Under the pieces are notes generated by a model, which saw only the letters and a list, made by a program, of their open reading frames with translations, had not been told where the DNA came from and did no database searches. 64,000 bases of DNA from Aliivibrio sifiae. Its GTDB lineage: Bacteria > Pseudomonadota > Gammaproteobacteria > Enterobacterales > Vibrionaceae. The DNA lies in contig NZ_MSCO01000001.1 in NCBI RefSeq assembly GCF_002954705.1, positions 103,873-167,872 on the forward strand. The letters run 5' to 3'. Below are positions 31,986 to 40,712 of this stretch, piece by piece. Position 1 is the first letter of the stretch. Each line of letters opens with the position of its first letter. The translations under genes were made by a program, and so were the position numbers.

Positions 31986-33452
31986 TTAGCAGCCAGGGCC
32001 ACAATCCATACAGTGTTTAATCATTTCAGGACCTAAATGTAATTTCGCATTTAAATCACGAAGGGCAGTACGAACGCCTTCTTCAATAACTGGATGGTAG
32101 AAAGGCATATCTAACATGTCTGATATCGTCATCTTATTTTGATGTGCCCAAGCTAATAGGTGTGCTAAATGCTCGGCATTTGGTCCCATCATTTCAGCAC
32201 CTAAGAATCGGCCTGTTCCTTGTTCTCCGTATACATGAAGTATCCCTTTGTTACGTAGCATGACTCGTGAGCGACCTTGATTTTCAAAAGACACTTCACC
32301 CGTTGCGAAACAGCCACAAGTACCTAGGCGTGTTGTAATTTCTTTATACGTTTCGCCAACCATTGCAATTTGCGGATCAGAGAATACTGCTGAGATTTTT
32401 GAGCGACGAAGGCCTGCTCGGATTTCAGGGAAGCGACCTGCATTATCACCAGCAATACGGGCTTGGTCTGCGGCTTCGTGTAATAGTGGCAATTGGTTAC
32501 TTGCATCACCAGCAATGAAAATGGTTGGTTGTGATGTTTGTAATGTGTAGTGATCAGCCGTTGGTACACCGCGAGCATCCAGTTCAAGAGAGGTATTCTC
32601 TAGACCTAATTTATCGGTATTTGGGCGACGACCTGTTGCTGCTAATACATATTCAACAAGATTAGTTTCTAGTTCACCTTGTTTATTGATGAATATAATC
32701 TCAACACGATCTTCACCAGATTCAGTGGTGATACGCTTCATGCTTTCTACTTTTACATCAGCATCAAGATAGAATTCTTCGTTGAAGGCTTTATTAGCAT
32801 ACGCCATTACTTCAGGGTCTGTTACTGGGCCTACTTGACCACCTAAACCAAACAATTTGGTTTCAACACCTAAGCGATGAAGTGATTGACCAAGTTCAAG
32901 ACCAATAACGCCAGGGCCAAATACCGCCACTGATTTTGGTAAATCATCCCAGTTAAATACATCGTCATTAATGATCAGACGGTCACCTAATTCATTCCAT
33001 ACTGCAGGATAAGCAGGACGAGAGCCTGTTGCTATTACAATGCGTTTAGCCGTTACGATAGTGTGATCGTCTATTTGTAGCGTATTATCATCTAAAAATT
33101 TAGCGTAGCCAGAGATTTTATCTTCAGCAGGAATTTCATCAACGCCTTCTAAAACAAACCCAACAAAACGGTCACGCTCAAACTTAACGCGCTCCATTAC
33201 TTCACGGCCATTAATTACGATTTCACCTTGAGGGTGGATACCAAATTTAGGTGCTTTTTCAATTTGGTGAACGCTTTCTGCTGCAGCAATTAATAGCTTA
33301 GATGGCATGCAACCAACGCGAGCACAAGTGGTACCGTAAGGGCCGCCTTCAATCATGACAACACTGTCAGTATGTGCTTTTGCTGCACGGTAAGAGCCTA
33401 AACCTGCTGTACCACCACCGATAACAGCTACATCAACATTGACTTGTTTCAT
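31986..33452 (-). CDS. Dihydrolipoamide dehydrogenase family flavoprotein (Lpd paralogue)
   Basis: FAD disulfide oxidoreductase, 488 residues. N-terminal FAD loop VIGGGTAGLGSYRAA, redox disulfide C43/C48 in TTCARVGCMPSK, an NAD-binding domain with VFGPGVIGLELGQSL, ATGRRPNTD, and a C-terminal dimer domain with the FYHPVIEEG His-Glu pair. The C-terminus ends with HCMDCGPGC, adding three cysteines not usual for Lpd. No pyruvate dehydrogenase genes are near; instead it is 96 bp downstream of a peroxiredoxin-glutaredoxin fusion beside oxyR. A role in reducing a peroxide-defence system is an inference from context. Substrate unknown. Confidence 0.85.
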   Translation of the reverse strand: MKQVNVDVAVIGGGTAGLGSYRAAKAHTDSVVMIEGGPYGTTCARVGCMPSKLLIAAAESVHQIEKAPKFGIHPQGEIVINGREVMERVKFERDRFVGFVLEGVDEIPAEDKISGYAKFLDDNTLQIDDHTIVTAKRIVIATGSRPAYPAVWNELGDRLIINDDVFNWDDLPKSVAVFGPGVIGLELGQSLHRLGVETKLFGLGGQVGPVTDPEVMAYANKAFNEEFYLDADVKVESMKRITTESGEDRVEIIFINKQGELETNLVEYVLAATGRRPNTDKLGLENTSLELDARGVPTADHYTLQTSQPTIFIAGDASNQLPLLHEAADQARIAGDNAGRFPEIRAGLRRSKISAVFSDPQIAMVGETYKEITTRLGTCGCFATGEVSFENQGRSRVMLRNKGILHVYGEQGTGRFLGAEMMGPNAEHLAHLLAWAHQNKMTISDMLDMPFYHPVIEEGVRTALRDLNAKLHLGPEMIKHCMDCGPGC

Positions 33453-33499
33453 AATTAATATCTCACGTAGATTTATTTTAGAAGAAGAGTCTTGAAATG

Positions 33500-33530
33500 A
33501 TAGCCCACAGCGTAGTGGGCTATTTTTTAT
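33500..33530 (+). terminator. Hairpin with a plus-strand T tract between two minus-strand genes
   Basis: ATAGCCCAC and GTGGGCTAT pair perfectly (9 bp) around AGCGTA, followed on the plus strand by TTTTTTATT. Both flanking genes are on the minus strand, where the U tract would come before the stem. It could stop antisense RNA, or act as a processing hairpin between the two genes. Confidence 0.6.
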
Positions 33531-33548
33531 TAACTATCGAGTTCGATA

Positions 33549-34277
33549 TTAAGCTAGGAAATCTTCTAGTTCTTCGCTGCCACCGATGTGTTTACCGCCG
33601 ATGAATACTTGAGGAACTGTAGTACGACCAGAGATTGCACGTAAACTTACAGTTGTTGCATCTTTACCTAGTACCACTTCTTCGTAGTTTAGACCTTTAT
33701 CGATTAGGTTCTGTTTCGCTTTCATACAGAAAGGGCAGCCTGGTTTAGTGAATACTGTGATTGACTCTTGCTCTTTGTGTTCAGGTGCTAGGTAGTTCAG
33801 TATAGTATCAGCATCAGAAACTTTGAACGGGTCACCCGGTACATTCTCTTCGATGAACATTTTTTCAACTACGCCGTTTTTAACTAGCATGCTGTAACGC
33901 CATGAGCGCTTACCAAAACCAATGTCATTTTTCTCTACTAGCATGCCCATGCCATCAGTGAAGTCACCGTTACCATCTGGAATGAAAGTAATGTTTTCTG
34001 CTTCTTGATCTGCTTTCCATGCGTTCATTACAAACGTATCGTTTACAGAGACACAAACAATTTCATCAACGCCGTTGTCTTTAAATACAGAATAAAGCTC
34101 GTTGTAACGAGGTAGGTGGCTTGAAGAACAGGTTGGAGTAAATGCACCTGGAAGGCTGAATACGATAACTGTTTTGTCTTTAAATAGTTCTTCTGTTGTT
34201 ACGTTAACCCAAGCATCACCTTTACGTGTTGGAAAAGTAACTTGAGGAACTGATTGACCTTCTTTAGATGTAAACAT
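33549..34277 (-). CDS. Peroxiredoxin-glutaredoxin hybrid (Prx5-Grx)
   Basis: Thiol peroxidase that reduces hydrogen peroxide with electrons from glutathione through its own glutaredoxin domain; cytosolic. 242 residues: Prx5 domain about 1-160 with peroxidatic Cys50 in [14 protein letters not shown], then Grx domain about 172-242 with the redox pair C181-C184 (GCPFC) and TVPQVFIGG. Such hybrids are known from Haemophilus and vibrios. It is divergent from oxyR, with an OxyR-type 37-bp site in between. Confidence 0.96.
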   Translation of the reverse strand: MFTSKEGQSVPQVTFPTRKGDAWVNVTTEELFKDKTVIVFSLPGAFTPTCSSSHLPRYNELYSVFKDNGVDEIVCVSVNDTFVMNAWKADQEAENITFIPDGNGDFTDGMGMLVEKNDIGFGKRSWRYSMLVKNGVVEKMFIEENVPGDPFKVSDADTILNYLAPEHKEQESITVFTKPGCPFCMKAKQNLIDKGLNYEEVVLGKDATTVSLRAISGRTTVPQVFIGGKHIGGSEELEDFLA

Positions 34278-34362
34278 AATGATGTCCTTTAATTTTGAGT
34301 AATTTTGAATTTCTTTTCGGGGTCTTCCCGGTTGATGTAGCTATTATGCAAAAGCTAACTTG

Positions 34363-34399
34363 ATAGTTCTAATCGTTTGGTGTTATCGTTTCAATCGTT
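34363..34399. promoter_or_regulatory. OxyR-type binding site
   Basis: ATAGTTCTAATCGTT, 7 bases, ATCGTTTCAATCGTT: two 15-bp elements with the 15-7-15 spacing of the OxyR tetramer motif ATAGnTnnnAnCTAT repeated. The first element is the better one. It lies between the divergent peroxiredoxin and oxyR, 86 bp from the former and 57 bp from the latter. Confidence 0.6.
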
Positions 34400-34455
34400 A
34401 AAAACTATTAAAATACTTATCATAGTGAGATTTAAAGCTTTCAGGAGTGTAATAC

Positions 34456-35352
34456 ATGAATATCCGAGATTTTGAGTACTTGGTCGCACTTGCTGAGCAT
34501 AAGCACTTTCGTAAGGCAGCAGAGTCCTGTTTTGTTAGTCAACCGACCTTAAGTGGGCAAATCAAGAAGTTAGAAGAAGAGGTTGGATTAACCTTATTGG
34601 AACGTACTAGTCGTAAGGTCTTATTTACTGAAGCAGGCTTGCAGTTAGTTGAGCAAGCAAAACGAATTTTGATTGAAGTTAAGTTATTTTCTGAATTGGC
34701 TAATCAACAAGGAAAGGAAATGACAGGGCCATTACATCTTGGTTTTATACCAACAGTAGGCCCTTATGTGCTGCCATGGATAGTGCCTACATTGAAGGCT
34801 CAATTTCCTGATTTAAATTTATACCTTCATGAAGCGCAGACTCATCAATTGGTTAAAATGTTAGAAGAAGGCAAAATTGATTGTATGATTCTGGCATCAG
34901 TTGATGAGACGAGTTCTTTTATTGAAGTTCCTGTTTATGATGAACCCATGGTACTTGCGGTTCCAAAAGATCATAAATGGGCAGAAGAAGAGTCAATAGA
35001 CATGTCTCGCCTTAATGGTGAATCAGTATTAATGTTAGGCGATGGTCATTGTTTGCGAGATCAAGCGCTTGGTTTTTGCTTTGCAGCAGGAGCAAAAGAT
35101 GATGACCATTTTAAAGCAACCAGTCTAGAAACATTGAGAAACATGGTTGCTGCGGGAGGAGGTATAACCTTAATGCCTTACTTGTCAGTACCTAAAGAAA
35201 AAGAACGAGATGGGGTTTGTTATTTGCCTGCACAAGCGCCTGTGCCACATCGTCAAATCGTATTAGCTTATCGTCCCGGCTCTCCATTAAAAGTGCGCTA
35301 TGAGGCTTTAGCAAAAGAGATAGAAACTAAAATGACAGATGTTATTAGCTAG
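34456..35352 (+). CDS. oxyR: Hydrogen-peroxide-sensing regulator OxyR
   Basis: LysR-family activator of antioxidant genes. 298 residues. Helix-turn-helix at about 1-60 (FRKAAESCFVSQPTLSGQIKKLEEEVG). The redox cysteines are exactly C199 and C208 in GHCLRDQALGFCF, as in E. coli. An AGGAG ribosome site precedes the ATG. Divergent from the peroxiredoxin-glutaredoxin, its likely target. Confidence 0.97.
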   Translation: MNIRDFEYLVALAEHKHFRKAAESCFVSQPTLSGQIKKLEEEVGLTLLERTSRKVLFTEAGLQLVEQAKRILIEVKLFSELANQQGKEMTGPLHLGFIPTVGPYVLPWIVPTLKAQFPDLNLYLHEAQTHQLVKMLEEGKIDCMILASVDETSSFIEVPVYDEPMVLAVPKDHKWAEEESIDMSRLNGESVLMLGDGHCLRDQALGFCFAAGAKDDDHFKATSLETLRNMVAAGGGITLMPYLSVPKEKERDGVCYLPAQAPVPHRQIVLAYRPGSPLKVRYEALAKEIETKMTDVIS

Positions 35353-35375
35353 ATTTTTAGTCACAACATGAAATA

Positions 35376-35406
35376 AAAAGGGACGCAAATTAAGCGTCCC
35401 TTTTTA
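35376..35406. terminator. Bidirectional terminator between oxyR and mrcA
   Basis: AAAAGGGACGC and GCGTCCCTTTT pair perfectly (11 bp) around AAATTAA; A's precede and T's follow, so both convergent genes can use it. Confidence 0.93.
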
Positions 35407-35423
35407 TTTACAAGATTACTGAT

Positions 35424-37910
35424 TTAGAACAGGCTTTCGTCCTCTTCACCATCACCTGATGAATAGATAGTATCTTGGAAGTCTTTTTTGACGTATTCAG
35501 TTGGTTCGGTACCACCAGCAAAATATTCCCACATGCTAGTTTCATCATTTTTATTACTTAACAAACCGGTTTCACGGTCTATTTTTACTTTGATGATATT
35601 AGCAGGAAGGCGAGTTTCTGTTTGTGGGACACCATCAAGAGCAACCTTCATAAAGTTAACCCAAGAGTAGATAGCGGTCTTACCTCCCGCTTCACCACCA
35701 AAGGCCATTTCTTCTTTAGTCATGTTGTCGTTCTTAGTTGTATAACCTAAGTGATGTGATGGATTATCGAAACCAACCCAAGCGGTTGCAACAACATTAG
35801 GGCCATAACCGTTATACCATGCATCAACAGAGTCATTAGTTGTTCCTGTTTTACCACCGATATCGCGACGTTTTAACACTTGAGCACGCCAACCTGTGCC
35901 ATTCCAGCCAGTTCCTTTACTCCATATGCCACCACCCCAGATGTTGCTATACATCATCTGTTTAACTAAAAAGGCATTTTGTGCTGAAATAACTTTTTTA
36001 GCGTAAGGAGAGTCTTCATCATTTTGGTTAGAGCAATCACTTTGACAAATAGTCTTTGGTGTTGCTTTGTAAACTTCATCACCAAATGGGCTATTAATGT
36101 GGTCGATATAGTAAGGCTCAACGTAATAACCGTTATTGGCAAATACAGAGAACCCTTGTGCCATCTGCACAGGAGTTAAGCTACCAGCACCAAGCGCAAT
36201 GGTTTCAGAGTGAGGAAGCTCGTCTTTTTTAAAACCAAAGCGAGTAAGATAATCGATGGTTTCATCTAATCCTACTTCACGTAAAACTCGGACTGCCATT
36301 ACGTTTTTAGATTGGGCTAAACCAATACGTAAACGAGCTGGGCCAACATAAGTCGGTGGCGAGTTTTTTGGTCTCCATGCCGTACCTTGACTAGCATCCC
36401 ATGTATTAATTGGTGCGTCATTAATTAAGCTTGCTAGTGTTTTACCGTGGTATAACGCAGCAGAATAAATGAATGGTTTAATACTTGAACCTACCTGACG
36501 TACAGCTTGGGTTGCACGGTTAAATTTGTTGTGAACAAAGTTGAAACCACCAATTAATGATGTAATTGCACCATCATTTGGGTCCATTGCAACAAATGCC
36601 GTATTGGCAGCTGGAACTTGGCTTAATTTCCAAGTGATTGTCGTAATGTCATCTTTGGTTTCTTCGCTTAATGGACGAACGTAAATTTGTTCACCAACTG
36701 AAAGAATGTCAGATGCTCGGCGAGGTGCAGGGCCTTGGCGTTTATCTGTTTTAAAGCGACGAGCCCATTTTAAACCATCCCATGGAATCGTAGCTATACC
36801 GTTGTTTTTAATATCAACAGTGACTGTTTTTCCTGAAACTTTAGTGACAACGGCGGGTATTAGCTCCCCGTAAGAAGGTTCATTTCTTAGGTGTTTAGTA
36901 ATCGCACCTTCGTCAAGCGGAGTTGCTTTTGGCTCCCATACAGTTTTAACAGCACCACGGAATCCATGACGTTCGTCATAAGCAAGTAGGTTATCAATCG
37001 ATGCTTTATTTGCTGCCGCTTGCATTTTAGAGTCAACGGTTGTGTAAATACTCATACCTGAAGTATATGCAGCTTCTTCGCCGTATTTATTTACCATCCA
37101 TGCACGAGCAATTTCAGCAATATAAGGTGCCTGTAGCTCTATTTCTGCACCGTGATATTGAGATATAACCTTTTCAGCTCTTGCGTCATCAAATTCTTGT
37201 TTTGTGATGTAACCTTCATCAAGCATACGAGATAACACTACGTTTCGACGAGTAGTTGCACGGTCAACTGAATAAATAGGGTTCATAGTTGAAGGTGCTT
37301 TTGGTAAACCAGCAATAATAGCGACTTCACCAAGGGTTAATTGACTCACTTCTTTACCAAAGTAAACATGAGCTGCTGCGCCCACACCATAAGAGCGATA
37401 ACCTAAATATATCTTATTTAAGTAAAGTTCGAGAATCTCTTGTTTGGTCAGTAACTGCTCTATATGAACGGCAATAAAGATTTCTTTAATCTTACGCATA
37501 ATTTTCTTCTCATTAGATAAGAAGAAGTTACGTGCAAGTTGTTGAGTAATGGTACTCGCACCTTGCTTTGCAGAACCTGATGCTAAGACAGCAAAAGCAG
37601 CACGTGTGATGCCGATAGGATCAAACCCGTAGTGGCTATAAAAACGACTGTCTTCGGTCGCAATGATTGCCTCAAGCAAATGAGGTGGCATCTCTTCCAA
37701 TTTTAAAGGAATACGACGTTTCTCACCGAATTGAGCGATTAGTTTTCCATCGCGGCTATATACCTGCATTGGCGTTTGTAGTTGAACATCTTTCAATGTA
37801 GCGACATCTGGTAATTCTGGCTTCACATATTGGTAAAAACCAAAAATTGTTGTGACCCCAAGAATAATGCAAACCAATGTAACTATAAGCAGTGCCTTTA
37901 TGAACTTCAC
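35424..37910 (-). CDS. mrcA: Penicillin-binding protein 1A
   Basis: Bifunctional glycosyltransferase/transpeptidase that polymerises and cross-links peptidoglycan. 828 residues. An N-terminal membrane anchor at about 5-28, GT51 domain about 55-230 with ATEDSRFYSHYGFD and GASTITQQLARN, an OB-like insert, and the transpeptidase domain with SSIKPF (nucleophile Ser), SKN and KTGTT motifs. The tail is acidic. It is divergent from pilM, the conserved mrcA/pilMNOPQ arrangement of gamma-proteobacteria. Confidence 0.98.
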   Translation of the reverse strand: MKFIKALLIVTLVCIILGVTTIFGFYQYVKPELPDVATLKDVQLQTPMQVYSRDGKLIAQFGEKRRIPLKLEEMPPHLLEAIIATEDSRFYSHYGFDPIGITRAAFAVLASGSAKQGASTITQQLARNFFLSNEKKIMRKIKEIFIAVHIEQLLTKQEILELYLNKIYLGYRSYGVGAAAHVYFGKEVSQLTLGEVAIIAGLPKAPSTMNPIYSVDRATTRRNVVLSRMLDEGYITKQEFDDARAEKVISQYHGAEIELQAPYIAEIARAWMVNKYGEEAAYTSGMSIYTTVDSKMQAAANKASIDNLLAYDERHGFRGAVKTVWEPKATPLDEGAITKHLRNEPSYGELIPAVVTKVSGKTVTVDIKNNGIATIPWDGLKWARRFKTDKRQGPAPRRASDILSVGEQIYVRPLSEETKDDITTITWKLSQVPAANTAFVAMDPNDGAITSLIGGFNFVHNKFNRATQAVRQVGSSIKPFIYSAALYHGKTLASLINDAPINTWDASQGTAWRPKNSPPTYVGPARLRIGLAQSKNVMAVRVLREVGLDETIDYLTRFGFKKDELPHSETIALGAGSLTPVQMAQGFSVFANNGYYVEPYYIDHINSPFGDEVYKATPKTICQSDCSNQNDEDSPYAKKVISAQNAFLVKQMMYSNIWGGGIWSKGTGWNGTGWRAQVLKRRDIGGKTGTTNDSVDAWYNGYGPNVVATAWVGFDNPSHHLGYTTKNDNMTKEEMAFGGEAGGKTAIYSWVNFMKVALDGVPQTETRLPANIIKVKIDRETGLLSNKNDETSMWEYFAGGTEPTEYVKKDFQDTIYSSGDGEEDESLF

Positions 37911-38048
37911 CTGATATTTCCCGTTTACTTTAATCTATATTGTCGTTTCCAACCCATAACTTAGTAGTATAAATATAACACAACAAAAAATAACGCAAAT
38001 AAACGCTTAATTTTGAGATATTTATTTATTACTTGGAGTTAAATCAAG

Positions 38049-39047
38049 ATGATTTATCCCACCGTCACGGGGTTAGATATAGGGCATCATAGCATTAAAG
38101 CAGTATCTGTAAGGTTAAAAAAAGGTCAATTAGAGTTAGTTGGCTGTATTGAAATCTTATTATCAGATGCTGTCTTTTTAGATGCCAACACATTACATCT
38201 TGAAAAAATAAAGCCGTACTTATCTCGTTTAAAGAAAAAGCTAAAATTTAGTCAAAAACGTGTGGCATTTTCCATTCCCGATAGCAGTATCATTACTAAG
38301 GTTATTCAAGTTGATAGTGGATTGGATGCCAAAGAAACTGAGTTTTCTATTTCTCATACTTTTGAACAGCAATCTTCGTTTTTGGTTGATGATCTGAATA
38401 TTGATTTTGTTGCAGTAAAGCAGCGAGGGGTGGGTAGTTTAAAAACGACAACCTATCAAGTTTTTGCTGCACGTAAAGAGCTTGTTCAATCACGACAAGA
38501 GTGTTTTAAATCAGCAGGGTTATCACCTGTATTGGCTGATGTTCACTCACATGCGTTATCTATTTTATGGCAGAGAAGTACAACAACATTTCCTGATAAA
38601 AAAAATTGGATGCTAGTCGATATAGGTCATCAACAAACTATTTTTTGCGTGACATCTCCAAATCAAAACTCATACACAAAGCATATTGTCTTTGGGGCGT
38701 TACAGCAGGATCAAGAAAAAAAAAGTGAGCCGTCATTAGTCATTGATTTTGGTTCTGATTCTCAATTTATCGCACAATTATCAGATCATATCCGTCGTCA
38801 AGTAACGTTATATTCTTCAATTCATAATCACAAAATAGAAGGCATTTGGATTACTGGAGGCGGCTCACTTCTGCCTGGGCTATCTGATTCATTAAGTTAT
38901 GAATTGTCATTACCTGTTTTGGATTTGAATCTTGCTTCTTTATTTAAAATATCGAGCCAAGAAGTGATGCCTGTTAGTGCGCAAGCGAATCAATATGCAT
39001 CTGCTTTAGGTCTTGCTTTAAGAGGTGTTGAATGGCTTACCAAATAA
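38049..39047 (+). CDS. pilM: Type IV pilus assembly protein PilM
   Basis: Actin-like cytoplasmic ATPase fold protein that binds the PilN N-terminus and links the pilus alignment complex to the motor. 332 residues. TGLDIGHHSIKAVSV (phosphate 1-like), MLVDIGHQQTIF, and ITGGGSLLPGLSDSL motifs follow the FtsA/PilM fold. It overlaps pilN by 16 bases. A TTGGAG ribosome site precedes it. First gene of pilMNOPQ, which in vibrios serves chitin-induced pili and DNA uptake (known). I saw no CRP-S competence site upstream. Confidence 0.94.
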   Translation: MIYPTVTGLDIGHHSIKAVSVRLKKGQLELVGCIEILLSDAVFLDANTLHLEKIKPYLSRLKKKLKFSQKRVAFSIPDSSIITKVIQVDSGLDAKETEFSISHTFEQQSSFLVDDLNIDFVAVKQRGVGSLKTTTYQVFAARKELVQSRQECFKSAGLSPVLADVHSHALSILWQRSTTTFPDKKNWMLVDIGHQQTIFCVTSPNQNSYTKHIVFGALQQDQEKKSEPSLVIDFGSDSQFIAQLSDHIRRQVTLYSSIHNHKIEGIWITGGGSLLPGLSDSLSYELSLPVLDLNLASLFKISSQEVMPVSAQANQYASALGLALRGVEWLTK

Positions 39048-39598
39048 ATTTATTGCCTTGGAGAGAAGAAGAAAGAGCGAAGTACCAACGTCGATTTATA
39101 TTAATGTTGTGTTTTGGTGTTATAGCCTCCGTGGTTGTTCAATGGGGGATTGCACAGTATTTAGAGAAGCAAAGCGCATTACAAGTAGAGCGGAACCATT
39201 CTTTAGAGAGCCATATAGGATGGTTAAACAATGAGTTAAAAGAGTTGAACGAAATAGGAAAACAGCATGATTCTATTTTAACTCGTTTGGACGTTGTTGA
39301 AGACCTGCAACAGAATAGAAATACCACTACACAATTATTAAATGTATTACCAGATATGATCATGGAAGGTATTTACTTAAATAAAGTGCGTCTGCATAAG
39401 AAACAAGTTGAGATTAAAGGTTTTAGTGACAGTAATGCTCGCCTTGCCACCATGCTCGATAAGTTAGAGAACTCACCACTTATTTCATCTGTAGAGATGC
39501 ACTCTATCGTTTCAGGACAAAAGATATTTGGTCATGATGTTAGTAGCTTTGATGTGTCATTTAGACTTCTGCCTTCGACGAAGGAGAAAAAATCATGA
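39032..39598 (+). CDS. pilN: Type IV pilus assembly protein PilN
   Basis: Inner-membrane bitopic protein, partner of PilO. 188 residues. The N-terminal MAYQINLLPWREEER is the PilM-binding motif (INLLPWR). A membrane span lies at about 22-42, then coiled coil and a ferredoxin-like periplasmic domain. It overlaps both pilM (16 bases) and pilO (4 bases), so translation is coupled. Confidence 0.94.
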   Translation: MAYQINLLPWREEERAKYQRRFILMLCFGVIASVVVQWGIAQYLEKQSALQVERNHSLESHIGWLNNELKELNEIGKQHDSILTRLDVVEDLQQNRNTTTQLLNVLPDMIMEGIYLNKVRLHKKQVEIKGFSDSNARLATMLDKLENSPLISSVEMHSIVSGQKIFGHDVSSFDVSFRLLPSTKEKKS

Positions 39599-40176
39599 CA
39601 GATTGGCGAGAGTTAGATCTCGATGAAATAACAGAATGGCCATTGATACCACAACTGTTAATGATTTTATTACTTTGTGTTTTTGTACAAGCAGCAGGAT
39701 ATTGGTTTTGGTTGCAACCAATAATGGAAGACACTGAGCAATTAAAGAGAGATGAAATTAGCTTAAAAACGACGGTGAAGTATAAATACAACCAAGTTGC
39801 AGCGATGCCAGAAATGGAAAATCAGTTGAATGAACTCAATTTACGTTATGAGTTTTTAGCCCAGCAATTACCTGCGCAAAAAGAATTAGCAAGTATGCTT
39901 TCTGGCATTAATCAGGTTGGTATTCAAAATAAATTAACCTTCACCCGAATCGATTGGGGGGAAAAACAGAATCAGGAATTTCTTTATAAGTTACCGCTAA
40001 ATATTGAATTAACGGGCCAATACCATGATATCGGTTCGTTTTCAGAAGCGATTGCTGATCTGCCTCGTATTGTTAGCTTGGAAAATATAGATATTCAACG
40101 AGTGAGTAGAGAGAGCAGTACCTTACACTTTCGTGTCATGGCTTATACCTACCAGTTTAGGGGGAAACATGAGTAG
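39595..40176 (+). CDS. pilO: Type IV pilus assembly protein PilO
   Basis: Inner-membrane protein that pairs with PilN to form the alignment subcomplex. 193 residues: short cytoplasmic start, one membrane span at about 17-41 (LIPQLLMILLLCVFVQAAGYWFW), coiled coil about 45-95, and a periplasmic domain with ELTGQYHDIGSFSEAIADLPRIV typical of PilO. ATGA overlap with pilN. Confidence 0.94.
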   Translation: MTDWRELDLDEITEWPLIPQLLMILLLCVFVQAAGYWFWLQPIMEDTEQLKRDEISLKTTVKYKYNQVAAMPEMENQLNELNLRYEFLAQQLPAQKELASMLSGINQVGIQNKLTFTRIDWGEKQNQEFLYKLPLNIELTGQYHDIGSFSEAIADLPRIVSLENIDIQRVSRESSTLHFRVMAYTYQFRGKHE

Positions 40177-40687
40177 TCGATTTTTAATATTGGTTATTGG
40201 TGCTTTAGTGATGGTTGGGTGTAAGGCAAACAAAGATCCTCTGGATACTTTCTATGCTGAAGCAAAGCAACAAGGAGAAAGTGATGTAGATAAACTCTCT
40301 CGAGTTCTTCCTTTTGAAGTTGAAGCATATTCTCAAGTGGATGGCCGTTCTCCTTTTGTGTTGCCTAAGCAACCGGAAATTGCGACTCAGTCAGTAAAGA
40401 AAAAAACTTGTTGGCAGCCAAAATATCGGAAGAAGATAGGAGCGTTAGAGCGCTATTCACTTAATCGGTTACGGTTAAAAGGTATCATGGGGGCTGATTC
40501 AGACATTACTGCATTAGTGCAAACGCCAAAAGGAAGCGTTGTAAAGGTGCGTAAAGGGCAATATATGGGAAGTAACAATGGGCAGGTTGTCGATATTAAA
40601 TCAAGGCAAATCACACTAAAAGAGACCTTGCCTGATGGTATGGGTTGCTGGCAAAAAAGATACGTAAAATTGGCGTTGAAACATTAA
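40169..40687 (+). CDS. pilP: Type IV pilus lipoprotein PilP
   Basis: Lipoprotein that bridges PilN/PilO to the secretin PilQ. 172 residues from the ATG at 40169, chosen because GGGG lies before it and a lipoprotein signal follows at once: SSRFLILVIGALVMVGC with the lipobox Cys at about 18. A longer in-frame start at 40133 would put 12 residues before the signal peptide. The HQ-type core LKGIMGADSDITALVQTPKGSVVKVRKGQYMG binds PilQ. It overlaps pilO by 8 bases. Confidence 0.94.
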   Translation: MSSRFLILVIGALVMVGCKANKDPLDTFYAEAKQQGESDVDKLSRVLPFEVEAYSQVDGRSPFVLPKQPEIATQSVKKKTCWQPKYRKKIGALERYSLNRLRLKGIMGADSDITALVQTPKGSVVKVRKGQYMGSNNGQVVDIKSRQITLKETLPDGMGCWQKRYVKLALKH

Positions 40688-40712
40688 TTTTGAAAAGGAT
40701 TGGAAAAATCTC

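Noticed and set aside
37911-38048. CRP-S competence site before pilM
   Set aside because: No TGCGA-N6-TCGCA-like dyad is present.
40133-40168. Longer start for pilP
   Set aside because: It would place polar residues before the lipoprotein signal; the later ATG gives a normal signal with lipobox.
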